Shown here piece by piece: positions 15,565-22,993 of a DNA stretch of 27,933 nt (positions are counted from its first letter, which is position 1; every line of letters begins with the position of its first letter). The position numbers and the translations under genes are program-made. The notes below the pieces were generated by a model. That model saw only the letters and a list, made by a program, of their open reading frames with translations. It had not been told where the DNA came from and did not search any database. Origin of the DNA: Micavibrio sp. UBA1672 (GTDB taxonomy: Bacteria > Pseudomonadota > Alphaproteobacteria > Micavibrionales > Micavibrionaceae); assembly GCA_002320665.1 (NCBI GenBank), contig DCKO01000043.1, forward strand, positions 1 to 27,933. The letters are read 5' to 3'.

Positions 15565-16623
15565 ATGAGCCAAGACAAACAATTTCATCAATACGGGTAT
15601 GATCACTATCTGAAAGCACCCAAAAAAAAGAAGAAGTTTTCTTCTGACAAAAACTTTTTTATGAGACCAGAAGTTAAATATGGTTCACTGGCAATTGCCG
15701 TGTTGCTTTTAATCGTTGTGATCATATTGTCCTATCCCTCCGAACAAAATGACAATGTGCAAATTCCAATTGTGCAGGCGGATTTAAGACCCGTTAAGGC
15801 AATCCCCGAAGATCAGCAAGGCATGGAAATACCATTTCAGGACAATACATTCTATGCAAGCTTGGGAGACGAAGAAAGGCAACCCGAAGAAAAAGAAACC
15901 GTCCGAAATCTTTTTGATGATAAGGAAGAGGATGTCATTGGGGCGTTGATCTCTAAAGAAGATGCCTTGGAAGAAGCTATCGCCTCATCAAGTCCCTATG
16001 AAGGTAGTGTTGTGAACGCATCTGATGTGCAGAAAGATGCTGTGGCAGAAGTCATTGAGGCTAATGCGGATAATGAAGAGAGTGAATTACTTCAAAAAAT
16101 AGAAAAGCCAAAAGCCCAGCCAGTAGAGAGTGAAGGAAAAATTGATGAACATGCAAAGAGTGCCAAGGCCGAGCTTTTACAAAAAATAAAACCAAAGGAA
16201 GTGAGAGAGTTTGAAGGTAAAGTAGCCTCCGCAGCTATCGCCAAAAAACCGAAACTCCACGCCGCAGCGACATCGCCCGACACAATTGAATTTGTTCGAA
16301 GCGTTTTGAATAGTGAAGATGATGAAAGTGTTGCAAATGTCGAGCCTGCCGCCGGAGTTGCCACAGTCGATCCTGTAGGGTCTGCCCAATATTTCGTGCA
16401 ATTGGCCAGTATTACAGATCGTGGCCGTGCCTCATCCGAATATTCAAAGTTGCAAGCCCGCTTTATGGTCCTTAGCGATCTTCCTTATCGGGTTCAGGAA
16501 GCCAGCTTGCCGAGTGGAACATTCTACCGCATCCAGACAGGTCCGTTTACAAAAGAAAGAGCCAATCAAATCTGTGACAAGATCAAGGCTCAAAAGTCTG
16601 GAGGATGTCTCGTTGTCCGCTGA
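15565..16623 (+). CDS. SPOR-domain inner-membrane protein
   Basis: 352 residues. A short Lys-rich cytoplasmic N-terminus (KAPKKKKKFSSDK) is followed by one transmembrane helix (~39-57), a long acidic/Lys-rich periplasmic linker (~60-270), and a C-terminal SPOR domain (~273-352, from SAQYFVQLAS to GGCLVVR). SPOR domains bind peptidoglycan with denuded glycan strands and bring proteins to the division septum. The linker contains two related heptad-like segments (ELLQKIEKPK and ELLQKIKPKE), suggesting internal duplication. The 3' end carries the ribosome-binding site and start of nagZ, so the two are translationally linked. The position between dgt and nagZ matches other Alphaproteobacteria. Confidence 0.88.
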   Translation: MSQDKQFHQYGYDHYLKAPKKKKKFSSDKNFFMRPEVKYGSLAIAVLLLIVVIILSYPSEQNDNVQIPIVQADLRPVKAIPEDQQGMEIPFQDNTFYASLGDEERQPEEKETVRNLFDDKEEDVIGALISKEDALEEAIASSSPYEGSVVNASDVQKDAVAEVIEANADNEESELLQKIEKPKAQPVESEGKIDEHAKSAKAELLQKIKPKEVREFEGKVASAAIAKKPKLHAAATSPDTIEFVRSVLNSEDDESVANVEPAAGVATVDPVGSAQYFVQLASITDRGRASSEYSKLQARFMVLSDLPYRVQEASLPSGTFYRIQTGPFTKERANQICDKIKAQKSGGCLVVR

Positions 16624-17635
16624 GTATATTTACGCCCATAATTTTGCAAAAGGCGCAGAGGGTGCACTCGCCGCAATTTTCTCCGTATCCGGCCTGTCTT
16701 TAACTGATAATGAAAGAGCATTATTCAAGGAATGTGATCCCTTTGGTGTAATCCTGTTTAAACGCAATTGCGATACGCCAGAGCAAGTCTCATCACTAGT
16801 CAAAGATATTAAAGAAACTCTGGGACGTGACTGTCCCGTTCTTATCGATCAGGAAGGCGGGCGTGTGCAACGTTTGAAGCCGCCTCATTGGCGCGAGCAT
16901 AAGCCCATGCAGTATTTCGGTAATTTATATACTGAGAATGCGGAGAAGGGGCTTGAGGCACTCAGGTTTGAAACATTCCGTCTGGCAGAAGAACTTGTAG
17001 AATTAGGTGTAAACGTTAATTGTGCTCCCGTCCTTGATATTATCATCGAAGGTGCGCATGACATCATAGGGGATCGATCTTTCTCCAGTGATCCTGAGAT
17101 TGTAACAAGGCTGGGGATATCTGTATGCAGGCATTTCCTGAAAAGTGGCGTGCTGCCGATTATAAAACATATACCTGGCCATGGTCGTGCCAAAGCGGAT
17201 AGCCATCTGGAACTGCCTCATGTTGATGCGCCCTATGATGAACTATCACGCACTGACTTTAAACCTTTTAAGGGCCTTGCCGTTTCGGATGTCGGGCAGA
17301 CAATATGGGGGATGACGGCGCATATAGTCTATGACGATTTAAATAAAGATCTGCCCGTTTCGATAAGCGAAGAGTTTATCCAGAAATATATCCGTGATGA
17401 TATAGGCTTTGAAGGCGTGTTGCTCTGCGATGACCTTGAGATGAAGGCGCTAGATAAGTTCGGCACCTTGCCCGAGCTAGCGGTAAAAACGCTGGATGCG
17501 GGGTGTGATTTAACGCTCTATTGTGGCGGCGAATACGAAAAAATGGCTAAAATCGCCGAGAAAATAGGAAAAATCTCGCAAAAAACCCTAAAAAGATTGC
17601 ATGATGGCGCAGAATACGGAACTTTAGCAGTTTAA
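16613..17635 (+). CDS. nagZ: Beta-N-acetylhexosaminidase (peptidoglycan recycling)
   Basis: 340 residues, GH3 family. It removes N-acetylglucosamine from anhydromuropeptides in the cytoplasm during cell-wall recycling. Signatures are DPFGVILFKRNC, LIDQEGGRVQRL, KHIPGHG (185-191) with ADSH (196-198) carrying the catalytic His loop, and LLCDDLEMKAL. I choose TTG at 16613. A strong GGAGG (16600-16604) lies eight bases upstream, and translation then begins just before the family's conserved region. The longer frame back to 16421 lies wholly inside the SPOR gene and matches nothing. The start overlaps the SPOR stop by 11 bases, indicating translational coupling. Confidence 0.92.
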   Translation: MSAEYIYAHNFAKGAEGALAAIFSVSGLSLTDNERALFKECDPFGVILFKRNCDTPEQVSSLVKDIKETLGRDCPVLIDQEGGRVQRLKPPHWREHKPMQYFGNLYTENAEKGLEALRFETFRLAEELVELGVNVNCAPVLDIIIEGAHDIIGDRSFSSDPEIVTRLGISVCRHFLKSGVLPIIKHIPGHGRAKADSHLELPHVDAPYDELSRTDFKPFKGLAVSDVGQTIWGMTAHIVYDDLNKDLPVSISEEFIQKYIRDDIGFEGVLLCDDLEMKALDKFGTLPELAVKTLDAGCDLTLYCGGEYEKMAKIAEKIGKISQKTLKRLHDGAEYGTLAV

Positions 17636-17659
17636 GGCTTTAGACAATGGGTATTAATC

Positions 17660-18484
17660 ATGGGGCAAGACAATATAGCATATCAAGACGATGCTCCGGT
17701 TCAAACGGAAGATAATGTTGATCGGCTTCTGCTGAATATTGATGGCTATGAAGGTCCAATTGATGTTTTGCTGGAATTATCACGCGCCCAAAAAGTAGAT
17801 CTCGCCAAAGTTTCAATCCTGCAACTTGTTCGGCAATATCTTGAATTCATAGACCGCGCCAAGCACAGAAATCTTGAACTGGCGGCTGAGTATCTTGTTA
17901 TGGCGGCATGGCTTGCTTATTTGAAATCCCGCTTATTTTTACCTCAAGAGGAAAACTCGGAAGAGCCCACAGCAGAAGAAATGGCCGAAGCTTTGCAATT
18001 CCAGCTCCGTCGTTTGGAGGCTATGCAAAACGCCGCCGAAGCATTACAGGCAAGGCCACAGCTCGGGCAAGGTATATATGGAAGAGGTGGATCAGAAGGG
18101 CTTTCTGTTGAAATAAAAACGAGCTGGAACGTATCTCTATATGACCTTTTAAAGGCCTATGGAAATATAGAAAAGCGTAAAGAAAATACCAATTATGACT
18201 TGCCGACAATAAATGTGATGTCCACAGAGGATGCTATGAGCCGCCTTACAAAAATGCTGGGCAATCTACCACGCAAAGGCGTGGCAAGTGTCTGGACAAC
18301 ACTGCATAGTTTTTTACCCGATGAACAAGGAGGTGACCGTTTATATACATGCTCGGTTTTAGCCTCGACTTTCACAGCAGGGCTGGAACTTGTTAAGCAA
18401 GGTAAGCTGGAAATCAGGCAAGACGGTCTGTTTCGACCTGTGTATATGCGCAGCGTTTCACAGATGGATCAAGATGATGTTTGA
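17660..18484 (+). CDS. scpA: Segregation and condensation protein A
   Basis: 274 residues. This is the kleisin subunit that bridges the SMC dimer and ScpB for chromosome compaction and segregation. The N-terminal SMC-neck-binding region is clear (DGYEGPIDVLLELSRAQKVDLAKVSI, then VRQYLEFIDRA and EYLVMAAWLAYLKSRLFLP). The middle is acidic and Gln/Ala-rich. The C-terminal winged-helix part (TFTAGLELVKQGKLEIRQDGLFRPVYM) contacts the SMC head. It lies 24 bases after nagZ. Its last codons overlap a small membrane-protein gene that separates it from scpB, which is unusual because scpA and scpB are normally adjacent. Confidence 0.95.
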   Translation: MGQDNIAYQDDAPVQTEDNVDRLLLNIDGYEGPIDVLLELSRAQKVDLAKVSILQLVRQYLEFIDRAKHRNLELAAEYLVMAAWLAYLKSRLFLPQEENSEEPTAEEMAEALQFQLRRLEAMQNAAEALQARPQLGQGIYGRGGSEGLSVEIKTSWNVSLYDLLKAYGNIEKRKENTNYDLPTINVMSTEDAMSRLTKMLGNLPRKGVASVWTTLHSFLPDEQGGDRLYTCSVLASTFTAGLELVKQGKLEIRQDGLFRPVYMRSVSQMDQDDV

Positions 18485-18863
18485 AAATGAGTATATCCAG
18501 AATATTTTGATCATGGTGGGCGTGCCTGAAATTGTATTTGATAAAGGCATTGATGCAGAAAGTTTATTATGGAGCTTTATATTTAGTACGGAGCTTTTGA
18601 TTTTTATCTTATCGATAGTCATCTGGAGCGTAACATTAATGGCACGCATGTACAGCACAGGAACGGTGAGTAATCCGAATAAGCATGTCAGGCGTAACGA
18701 GGCATTAGTACACAGCTATGATGGTAAGGATATGAAATTAAAGTATAAAGATGAGCGCTCCGAGAATATTATATCAATTATCATAAAAGGGTTTATATTT
18801 CCGGTGTTGGTTATATTTTCTGCAATTATGATTGGCTTAAAGATGATGGAATTCCATGGCTAA
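18474..18863 (+). CDS. Unrecognised two-helix membrane protein between scpA and scpB
   Basis: 129 residues from the ATG at 18474 (or 128 from 18477); no family recognised. There are two strong hydrophobic segments, ~33-62 (LLIFILSIVIWSVTLM) and ~102-125 (FIFPVLVIFSAIMIGL), joined by a basic hydrophilic loop with KHVRRNEALVHSYDG. It overlaps scpA by 11 bases and scpB by 8 bases. The codon phase is clean and the overlaps tight, so it looks like a genuine co-translated operon member rather than a chance frame. The longer frame back to 18390 lies inside scpA and is rejected. The function is unknown; membrane anchoring of the condensin-loading proteins is only a guess. Confidence 0.7.
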   Translation: MMFENEYIQNILIMVGVPEIVFDKGIDAESLLWSFIFSTELLIFILSIVIWSVTLMARMYSTGTVSNPNKHVRRNEALVHSYDGKDMKLKYKDERSENIISIIIKGFIFPVLVIFSAIMIGLKMMEFHG

Positions 18864-19557
18864 AGACATAGAAGAAGAAAAAGAAATAGGGAGAGAAGAT
18901 CACATCCGGCTACTGGAGGCTTTGCTTTTCGCATCTGCAGAGCCGATGAGTGCGGCGGATTTGCATGAGCGCATGCCGCATGGCGCTGATGTGGGAAGCT
19001 TGCTGTTACAACTGCAGAAGCATTATGAGAACCGAGGAGTCCAATTGCTGAATATCGAAGGAAAATGGGCTTTCAGAACGGCAAAAGACTTGGCCGGATT
19101 TTTGAATATCGAAAAACATGTTCAAAAAAAGCTCTCCCGTGCGGCAATGGAAACGCTGTCAATTATTGCTTATCACCAACCGGTTACACGCGCAGAAATC
19201 GAGAATATCAGGGGGGTTGCAACGCATAGAGGAACGCTAGATGTGCTAATGGAAATGGGATGGATAAAGCCTGGCCGCAGACGCGAGACATTAGGCCGCC
19301 CGCTAACATGGGTAACGGAAAATGCATTTCTTGATCATTTCTCGCTGGAATCTCTGATGGACTTACCGGGTATGGATGAAATGAAGGCTTCAGGATTATT
19401 GGATCGTAGGCCTGCTATACAGACTGTAACGCATCAGGATGATCTGTTCGCTGGACAAAAGACTATGGAAGGCGTAGAAGGTATAACTCATATTTCCGAT
19501 GGCGAGGACAGTGAAACACAGGATAATTGTGCTCCGCCTATAGAAGCAAAGGGATAA
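18856..19557 (+). CDS. scpB: Segregation and condensation protein B
   Basis: 233 residues. ScpB dimerises and binds the ScpA linker in the SMC-ScpAB complex. Two winged-helix domains are visible: the first starts at LEALLFASAEPMSAADL, the second holds the diagnostic AMETLSIIAYHQPVTRAEIENIRG and GWIKPGRRRETLGRPLTWVT. The C-terminal ~50 residues are acidic and poorly conserved. The ATG (18856) overlaps the end of the preceding membrane-protein gene. The stop is seven bases before tatA. Confidence 0.95.
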   Translation: MAKDIEEEKEIGREDHIRLLEALLFASAEPMSAADLHERMPHGADVGSLLLQLQKHYENRGVQLLNIEGKWAFRTAKDLAGFLNIEKHVQKKLSRAAMETLSIIAYHQPVTRAEIENIRGVATHRGTLDVLMEMGWIKPGRRRETLGRPLTWVTENAFLDHFSLESLMDLPGMDEMKASGLLDRRPAIQTVTHQDDLFAGQKTMEGVEGITHISDGEDSETQDNCAPPIEAKG

Positions 19558-19563
19558 GTCACG

Positions 19564-19791
19564 ATGATGCCGGGACCAACTCAAATTTTGATAATTATAA
19601 TTTTACTGATCTTGCTCTTCGGGGCGAGCAGAGTGCCGGGGATCATGGAAAACCTTGCCAAGGGCATAACAAGCTTTAAAAAGGGCTTGAAAGAAGAAGA
19701 TAACGAAAAGCAGGCTTTGGAAAAGAGCAGCACTGATACATCAAAATCCGAAGTCAAAGACTCCGAAAACAAAGACAAGGTCGATGGTTGA
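19564..19791 (+). CDS. tatA: Sec-independent translocase subunit TatA
   Basis: 75 residues from the ATG at 19564; 19567 is equally possible. The TatA plan is complete: a short N-terminal transmembrane helix (QILIIIILLILLF), the FG hinge (FGASRVPG), an amphipathic helix (ENLAKGITSFKKGLKEE) and a charged Lys/Glu/Ser tail. TatA oligomers form the pore-like element for folded proteins with twin-arginine signals. The stop overlaps the next, unrecognised membrane gene by eight bases. Confidence 0.93.
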   Translation: MMPGPTQILIIIILLILLFGASRVPGIMENLAKGITSFKKGLKEEDNEKQALEKSSTDTSKSEVKDSENKDKVDG

Positions 19792-20218
19792 GATAATCTC
19801 AGATGTTTTTGTCCCGTGGTGGATATTACTATATCTCTTATTTGTTTTAATTCTCTCGGGCTTTAGTCTCGTGGAGCCGCTGCAAGAGGATTATGTTGCT
19901 GCAATTTCCTCAATTTTTTCAATTGTCTGTATCTTTGTCTTTACAATCGGATTCTATCATAAGCCTTTAGCCGACTTCTTTGGCTTTTTTGTCATTCCTA
20001 TGACAATTGTCGGGATCAGTTGGGAATTCGGGCAATCTGTCAGAGGAACTGAAAAGGCTGAAAAATTATTGGAAGAAGAAAAAGAGCTAAGCGATGAAGA
20101 GCGTGGTTTTTTGATCAATGCAGGTATCTTTTTGAATGCGGCTATTGTTGTGCCGGGCTATGTGATGGGGCTAATGCTGTGCTTTGACTTTCTCAAAGGC
20201 CTGACGGGCGGAGGCTAA
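19784..20218 (+). CDS. Unrecognised four-helix membrane protein inserted between tatA and tatB
   Basis: 144 residues; no family recognised. Four hydrophobic segments lie at ~8-30 (WWILLYLLFVLILSGFSLV), ~37-58 (AISSIFSIVCIFVFTIGFY), ~62-85 (FFGFFVIPMTIVGISWEFG) and ~107-137 (GIFLNAAIVVPGYVMGLML). Between helices 3 and 4 is a highly charged stretch (TEKAEKLLEEEKELSDEERG) likely to be a cytoplasmic helix. It overlaps tatA by eight bases and ends three bases before tatB, so it is transcribed and probably translated with them. It has no TatA/B/C or TatD motif. A role as a Tat accessory or assembly factor is inferred from position alone. Confidence 0.75.
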   Translation: MVEIISDVFVPWWILLYLLFVLILSGFSLVEPLQEDYVAAISSIFSIVCIFVFTIGFYHKPLADFFGFFVIPMTIVGISWEFGQSVRGTEKAEKLLEEEKELSDEERGFLINAGIFLNAAIVVPGYVMGLMLCFDFLKGLTGGG

Positions 20219-20221
20219 GCC

Positions 20222-20545
20222 ATGTTGGATTTCGGTTGGCCGGAACTTCTTGTTATTATAATTATCACCGTCTTCATGATCGGGCCGGATGATATTCCAA
20301 AGGTCATGGTGGCTCTGGGGCGTATTTTCAGGCGTATCCAATATATAAAATTTGCTCTATCCCAGCAATTTGAAGATGTTATGCGTGATGCTGATCTTGA
20401 TGATATTCGCAAATCCGTCAATTTTGAGGATAGAACTTCTGATGATGAAGCTGAGTTTAATGAAGCAGATGCTGATGAAGACTATATAGCCGAATTAGAG
20501 CAATCCAAAGAAGGGCAAGGGGAGGATGATGATGAGCGCAAATAA
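20222..20545 (+). CDS. tatB: Sec-independent translocase subunit TatB
   Basis: 107 residues. The TatB type is recognised by the N-terminal helix with an acidic residue before it (MLDFGWPELLVIIIITVFMIGPDDIPKV), the G-P hinge typical of TatB rather than the FG of TatA, and a longer amphipathic helix (ALGRIFRRIQYIKFALSQQFEDVMRD). The tail is strongly acidic. TatB forms the signal-peptide receptor with TatC. It overlaps the start of tatC. Confidence 0.93.
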   Translation: MLDFGWPELLVIIIITVFMIGPDDIPKVMVALGRIFRRIQYIKFALSQQFEDVMRDADLDDIRKSVNFEDRTSDDEAEFNEADADEDYIAELEQSKEGQGEDDDERK

Positions 20546-21311
20546 TCCGCCAGAAGCCCAAGCTATGCCTCTTAGCGGACATCTGATTGAACTGCGCACC
20601 CGCTTGATCTGGGTGATTTGTGCAATGCTCATAGGGACAACAATTTCCTTTATCTTTGTTGATGAAATTTACAGCTTTCTGATAGAGCCTCTTGCGAAAT
20701 CCATGACAGAAAACGATACGAACCGTTTGATATATACAGGGCTAACCGAGGCCTTTTTTACCTATTTGAAGGTCGCTTTTTTTGCTGGCATGTTCCTTAC
20801 CTTTCCAATCTTGCTGATACAAATATGGATATTTGTTGCACCGGGATTATATAAAAATGAAAAGAAGGTTTTCTTCCCATTTTTAGTCGCAACGCCAGCT
20901 TTATTCTTTCTGGGCGGAGCTTGTGTCTATTATTTCGTGCTGCCAATGGCGTGGCCATTTTTCCTGAGCTTCCAGAGCGATGCCCAGAGTACGGCGCTGC
21001 CAATACAACTTGAAGCGCGCGTCAGTGAGTATCTGGATCTGATCATGACACTTATATTTGCTTTTGGTTTATGTTTTCAATTGCCTGTATTTCTAACCCT
21101 TTTGGGCCGTGCGGGGATTGTAAGTGCTAACTGGCTGGCCTCTAAGCGCAAATATGCGATCATCATCGCCTTTATTATGGCGGCGCTTTTAACCCCGCCT
21201 GATGTTATTAGCCAATTTTTACTGGCAATCCCTGTCTTGGCGCTATACGAAATTTCTATAGTGTTGATCAGGATAACCGCATCAAAAAAAGAACAAGGCA
21301 CGGCAAAGTGA
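20532..21311 (+). CDS. tatC: Sec-independent translocase subunit TatC
   Basis: 259 residues, a six-helix receptor for twin-arginine signal peptides. The signatures are MPLSGHLIELRTRLIWV at the N-terminus, FFTYLKVAFFAGMFLTFPILLIQIWIFVAPGLYKNEKK (first periplasmic loop and helix 2) and FAFGLCFQLPVFLTLLGRAGIVS, with AALLTPPDVISQFLLAIPVLALYEISI near the end. Three ATGs stand in tandem (20526, 20529, 20532). The third is best spaced from GGGGAGG (20519-20525). It overlaps tatB by 14 bases and the zapE start by four (GTGA). Confidence 0.94.
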   Translation: MSANNPPEAQAMPLSGHLIELRTRLIWVICAMLIGTTISFIFVDEIYSFLIEPLAKSMTENDTNRLIYTGLTEAFFTYLKVAFFAGMFLTFPILLIQIWIFVAPGLYKNEKKVFFPFLVATPALFFLGGACVYYFVLPMAWPFFLSFQSDAQSTALPIQLEARVSEYLDLIMTLIFAFGLCFQLPVFLTLLGRAGIVSANWLASKRKYAIIIAFIMAALLTPPDVISQFLLAIPVLALYEISIVLIRITASKKEQGTAK

Positions 21312-22432
21312 CATCATCAGGGCCATTAGCAGAATATCAAAAGCAAATAGAATCGGGTGATATAAAGCCCGATTCTGTGCAAGAAACAGCATGTCAGGAA
21401 TTACAGCGCCTTTATGAGGAACTAACCGTAGAAAAACAGCAAGAGCGAAAGTCCAGCTTGTTTCAACGTATGTTTAGTTCGCCTCCCAAGGAAAAGAATC
21501 TTGTCCAGTCCCCAAAGGGCATATATATGCATGGCGGCGTAGGGCGCGGTAAATCAATGCTTATGGATTTGTTTGTGGCAACATTGCCTGATACGGTGAA
21601 AGTCCGCCGTGTTCACTTCCATGAATTCATGGTTGAGGTTCATGACTATATCCATTCCCGCCGTATGGATGACGGGGCCAGAGGACTGGTGGATCAGGCA
21701 CTACCATCTTTGGCAGAGTTAATTACACGGCGCTATGATGTCCTTTGTTTTGATGAATTCCACGTCACAGATATTACAGATGCTATGATTTTAGGACGGC
21801 TTTTTAAAATTCTGTTTGAAAATGATCTGGTCGTTGTCGCAACAAGTAACTGGGAGCCTGACAGGCTCTATGAAGGTGGGCTTCAACGAGAGCTATTCCT
21901 GCCCTTTATAAAATTACTGATATCCAGAGTGAATATTCTCCATCTTGATAGTCCGCACGATTATCGTGTACTTGGTGTAAAAATCGAAGGGACTTATTTC
22001 TCGCCGCTAAACAAAGAAGCCAGAAAACAAGCCGATTCTTTATTTAAAGCACTAACACAAGGGCTTGAGGTGAAAGAACAGAGCATAGAAGTTAAGGGTC
22101 GGCAGATTATTACTAGAGAATCGGCCGATGGCATAGCCAGATTTACCTTTGCCGAGCTATGTGAACGTCCTCACGGGGCAGAAGATTATCTGACCATCAC
22201 ACAGCATTTCCACACCGTATTTTTAGAAGATATCCCGAAACTAGGCTATGACCGCAGGAACGAAGCCAAGCGTCTTATGAATCTGATTGATGCTTTATAT
22301 GAAGGCCGCAGGCGCGTTATAATTACCGCTGCAGCTAAGCCGGAGAAACTTTATACTGGCCACGACCATGCCTTTGAGTTCGAGCGCACAATTTCCAGAC
22401 TTATTGAGATGCAAAGTGATGGATATCCTTAA
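21308..22432 (+). CDS. zapE: Cell division protein ZapE (AFG1-like ATPase)
   Basis: 374 residues. It belongs to the AFG1/ZapE AAA+ ATPase family, which in E. coli associates with the Z-ring. Walker A is GGVGRGKS (76-83) in a KGIYMHGGVGRGKSMLMDLF context. Walker B is CFDEFHVTD, followed by sensor-1 VVATSNWEPD. The C-terminal half has the family FTFAELCERPHGAEDYLTI and FHTVFLEDIP. The GTG start overlaps the tatC stop by four bases, a coupling arrangement. In many Alphaproteobacteria zapE directly precedes mdh; here a short exported protein gene lies between them. Confidence 0.93.
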   Translation: MTSSGPLAEYQKQIESGDIKPDSVQETACQELQRLYEELTVEKQQERKSSLFQRMFSSPPKEKNLVQSPKGIYMHGGVGRGKSMLMDLFVATLPDTVKVRRVHFHEFMVEVHDYIHSRRMDDGARGLVDQALPSLAELITRRYDVLCFDEFHVTDITDAMILGRLFKILFENDLVVVATSNWEPDRLYEGGLQRELFLPFIKLLISRVNILHLDSPHDYRVLGVKIEGTYFSPLNKEARKQADSLFKALTQGLEVKEQSIEVKGRQIITRESADGIARFTFAELCERPHGAEDYLTITQHFHTVFLEDIPKLGYDRRNEAKRLMNLIDALYEGRRRVIITAAAKPEKLYTGHDHAFEFERTISRLIEMQSDGYP

Positions 22433-22433
22433 A

Positions 22434-22439
22434 TATAAT
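22434..22439 (+). promoter_or_regulatory. -10-like TATAAT before the small exported protein
   Basis: A perfect TATAAT stands just after the zapE stop codon, about 45 bases upstream of the ATG at 22484. No -35 hexamer is present at normal spacing, so this is only a possible separate promoter. Confidence 0.25.
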
Positions 22440-22483
22440 GCTATAGTGCGCATGATATTATTATTTTTATGAGGCGTATAATC

Positions 22484-22906
22484 ATGACTTTATTAAGAAA
22501 AACAATTTTAGTGGCTCTGTTTAGTATGTTGATCGCAACAGGCTTTTTGTCAGCCCCGTCCTATGCAGCAGATACGAATGACACAGATATCATAATGTTA
22601 GAAGACGAAGGTGATATCGAAGATGCAAAAGAACTAAATGAAGTCGTTGATGTTCTGTCTGATGAAGTTGGCGTTTGTATGGGGGAGGGAAGCACAAATG
22701 AGACATGCATGTGTGACAATATCGACCTTTTATATGATTTTCAGGATGCATTTGATCGAGCCGTTGACTACCATCCTGTATGGATCGGGCGCAATGTATA
22801 TTATAAGAATGAAAAGGAAGGCGGCACAGCAGAAGGTGTAACCCTGAACTTTGTTGGTCTTCAAACACAATATGAAATGATCGAAAATCTTGATTGCAAC
22901 GAATAA
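22484..22906 (+). CDS. Small exported hypothetical protein with four cysteines
   Basis: 140 residues from the ATG at 22484, placed nine bases after GAGG; the earlier ATG at 22469 overlaps that Shine-Dalgarno sequence. A Sec signal peptide is clear: MTLLRKT, a hydrophobic core to residue ~20, and cleavage expected after SYA (Ala28). The mature part is acidic, with four Cys: one in GVCMGEG, two in ETCMCDN and one near the C-terminus (LDCNE). Two disulfides in the periplasm are plausible. No family is recognised and no enzyme motif is visible. It is inserted between zapE and mdh. Confidence 0.7.
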   Translation: MTLLRKTILVALFSMLIATGFLSAPSYAADTNDTDIIMLEDEGDIEDAKELNEVVDVLSDEVGVCMGEGSTNETCMCDNIDLLYDFQDAFDRAVDYHPVWIGRNVYYKNEKEGGTAEGVTLNFVGLQTQYEMIENLDCNE

Positions 22907-22993
22907 TGTGTATTCATTCTTGTCGATCCCAAACAAACATTGTAGCGTATTAGCCAGAAAATAACGTATTCATCACAGAAAGGTTCCAGAAAC

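Noticed and set aside
16421..16612. 64-residue N-terminal extension of NagZ
   Set aside because: It lies entirely inside the SPOR gene in another frame, has no match to the family, and a strong GGAGG supports TTG 16613.
22907..22993. GTATT-type direct repeats before mdh as operators
   Set aside because: Three short, uneven copies in AT-rich sequence are easily explained by chance, and no good promoter is seen.
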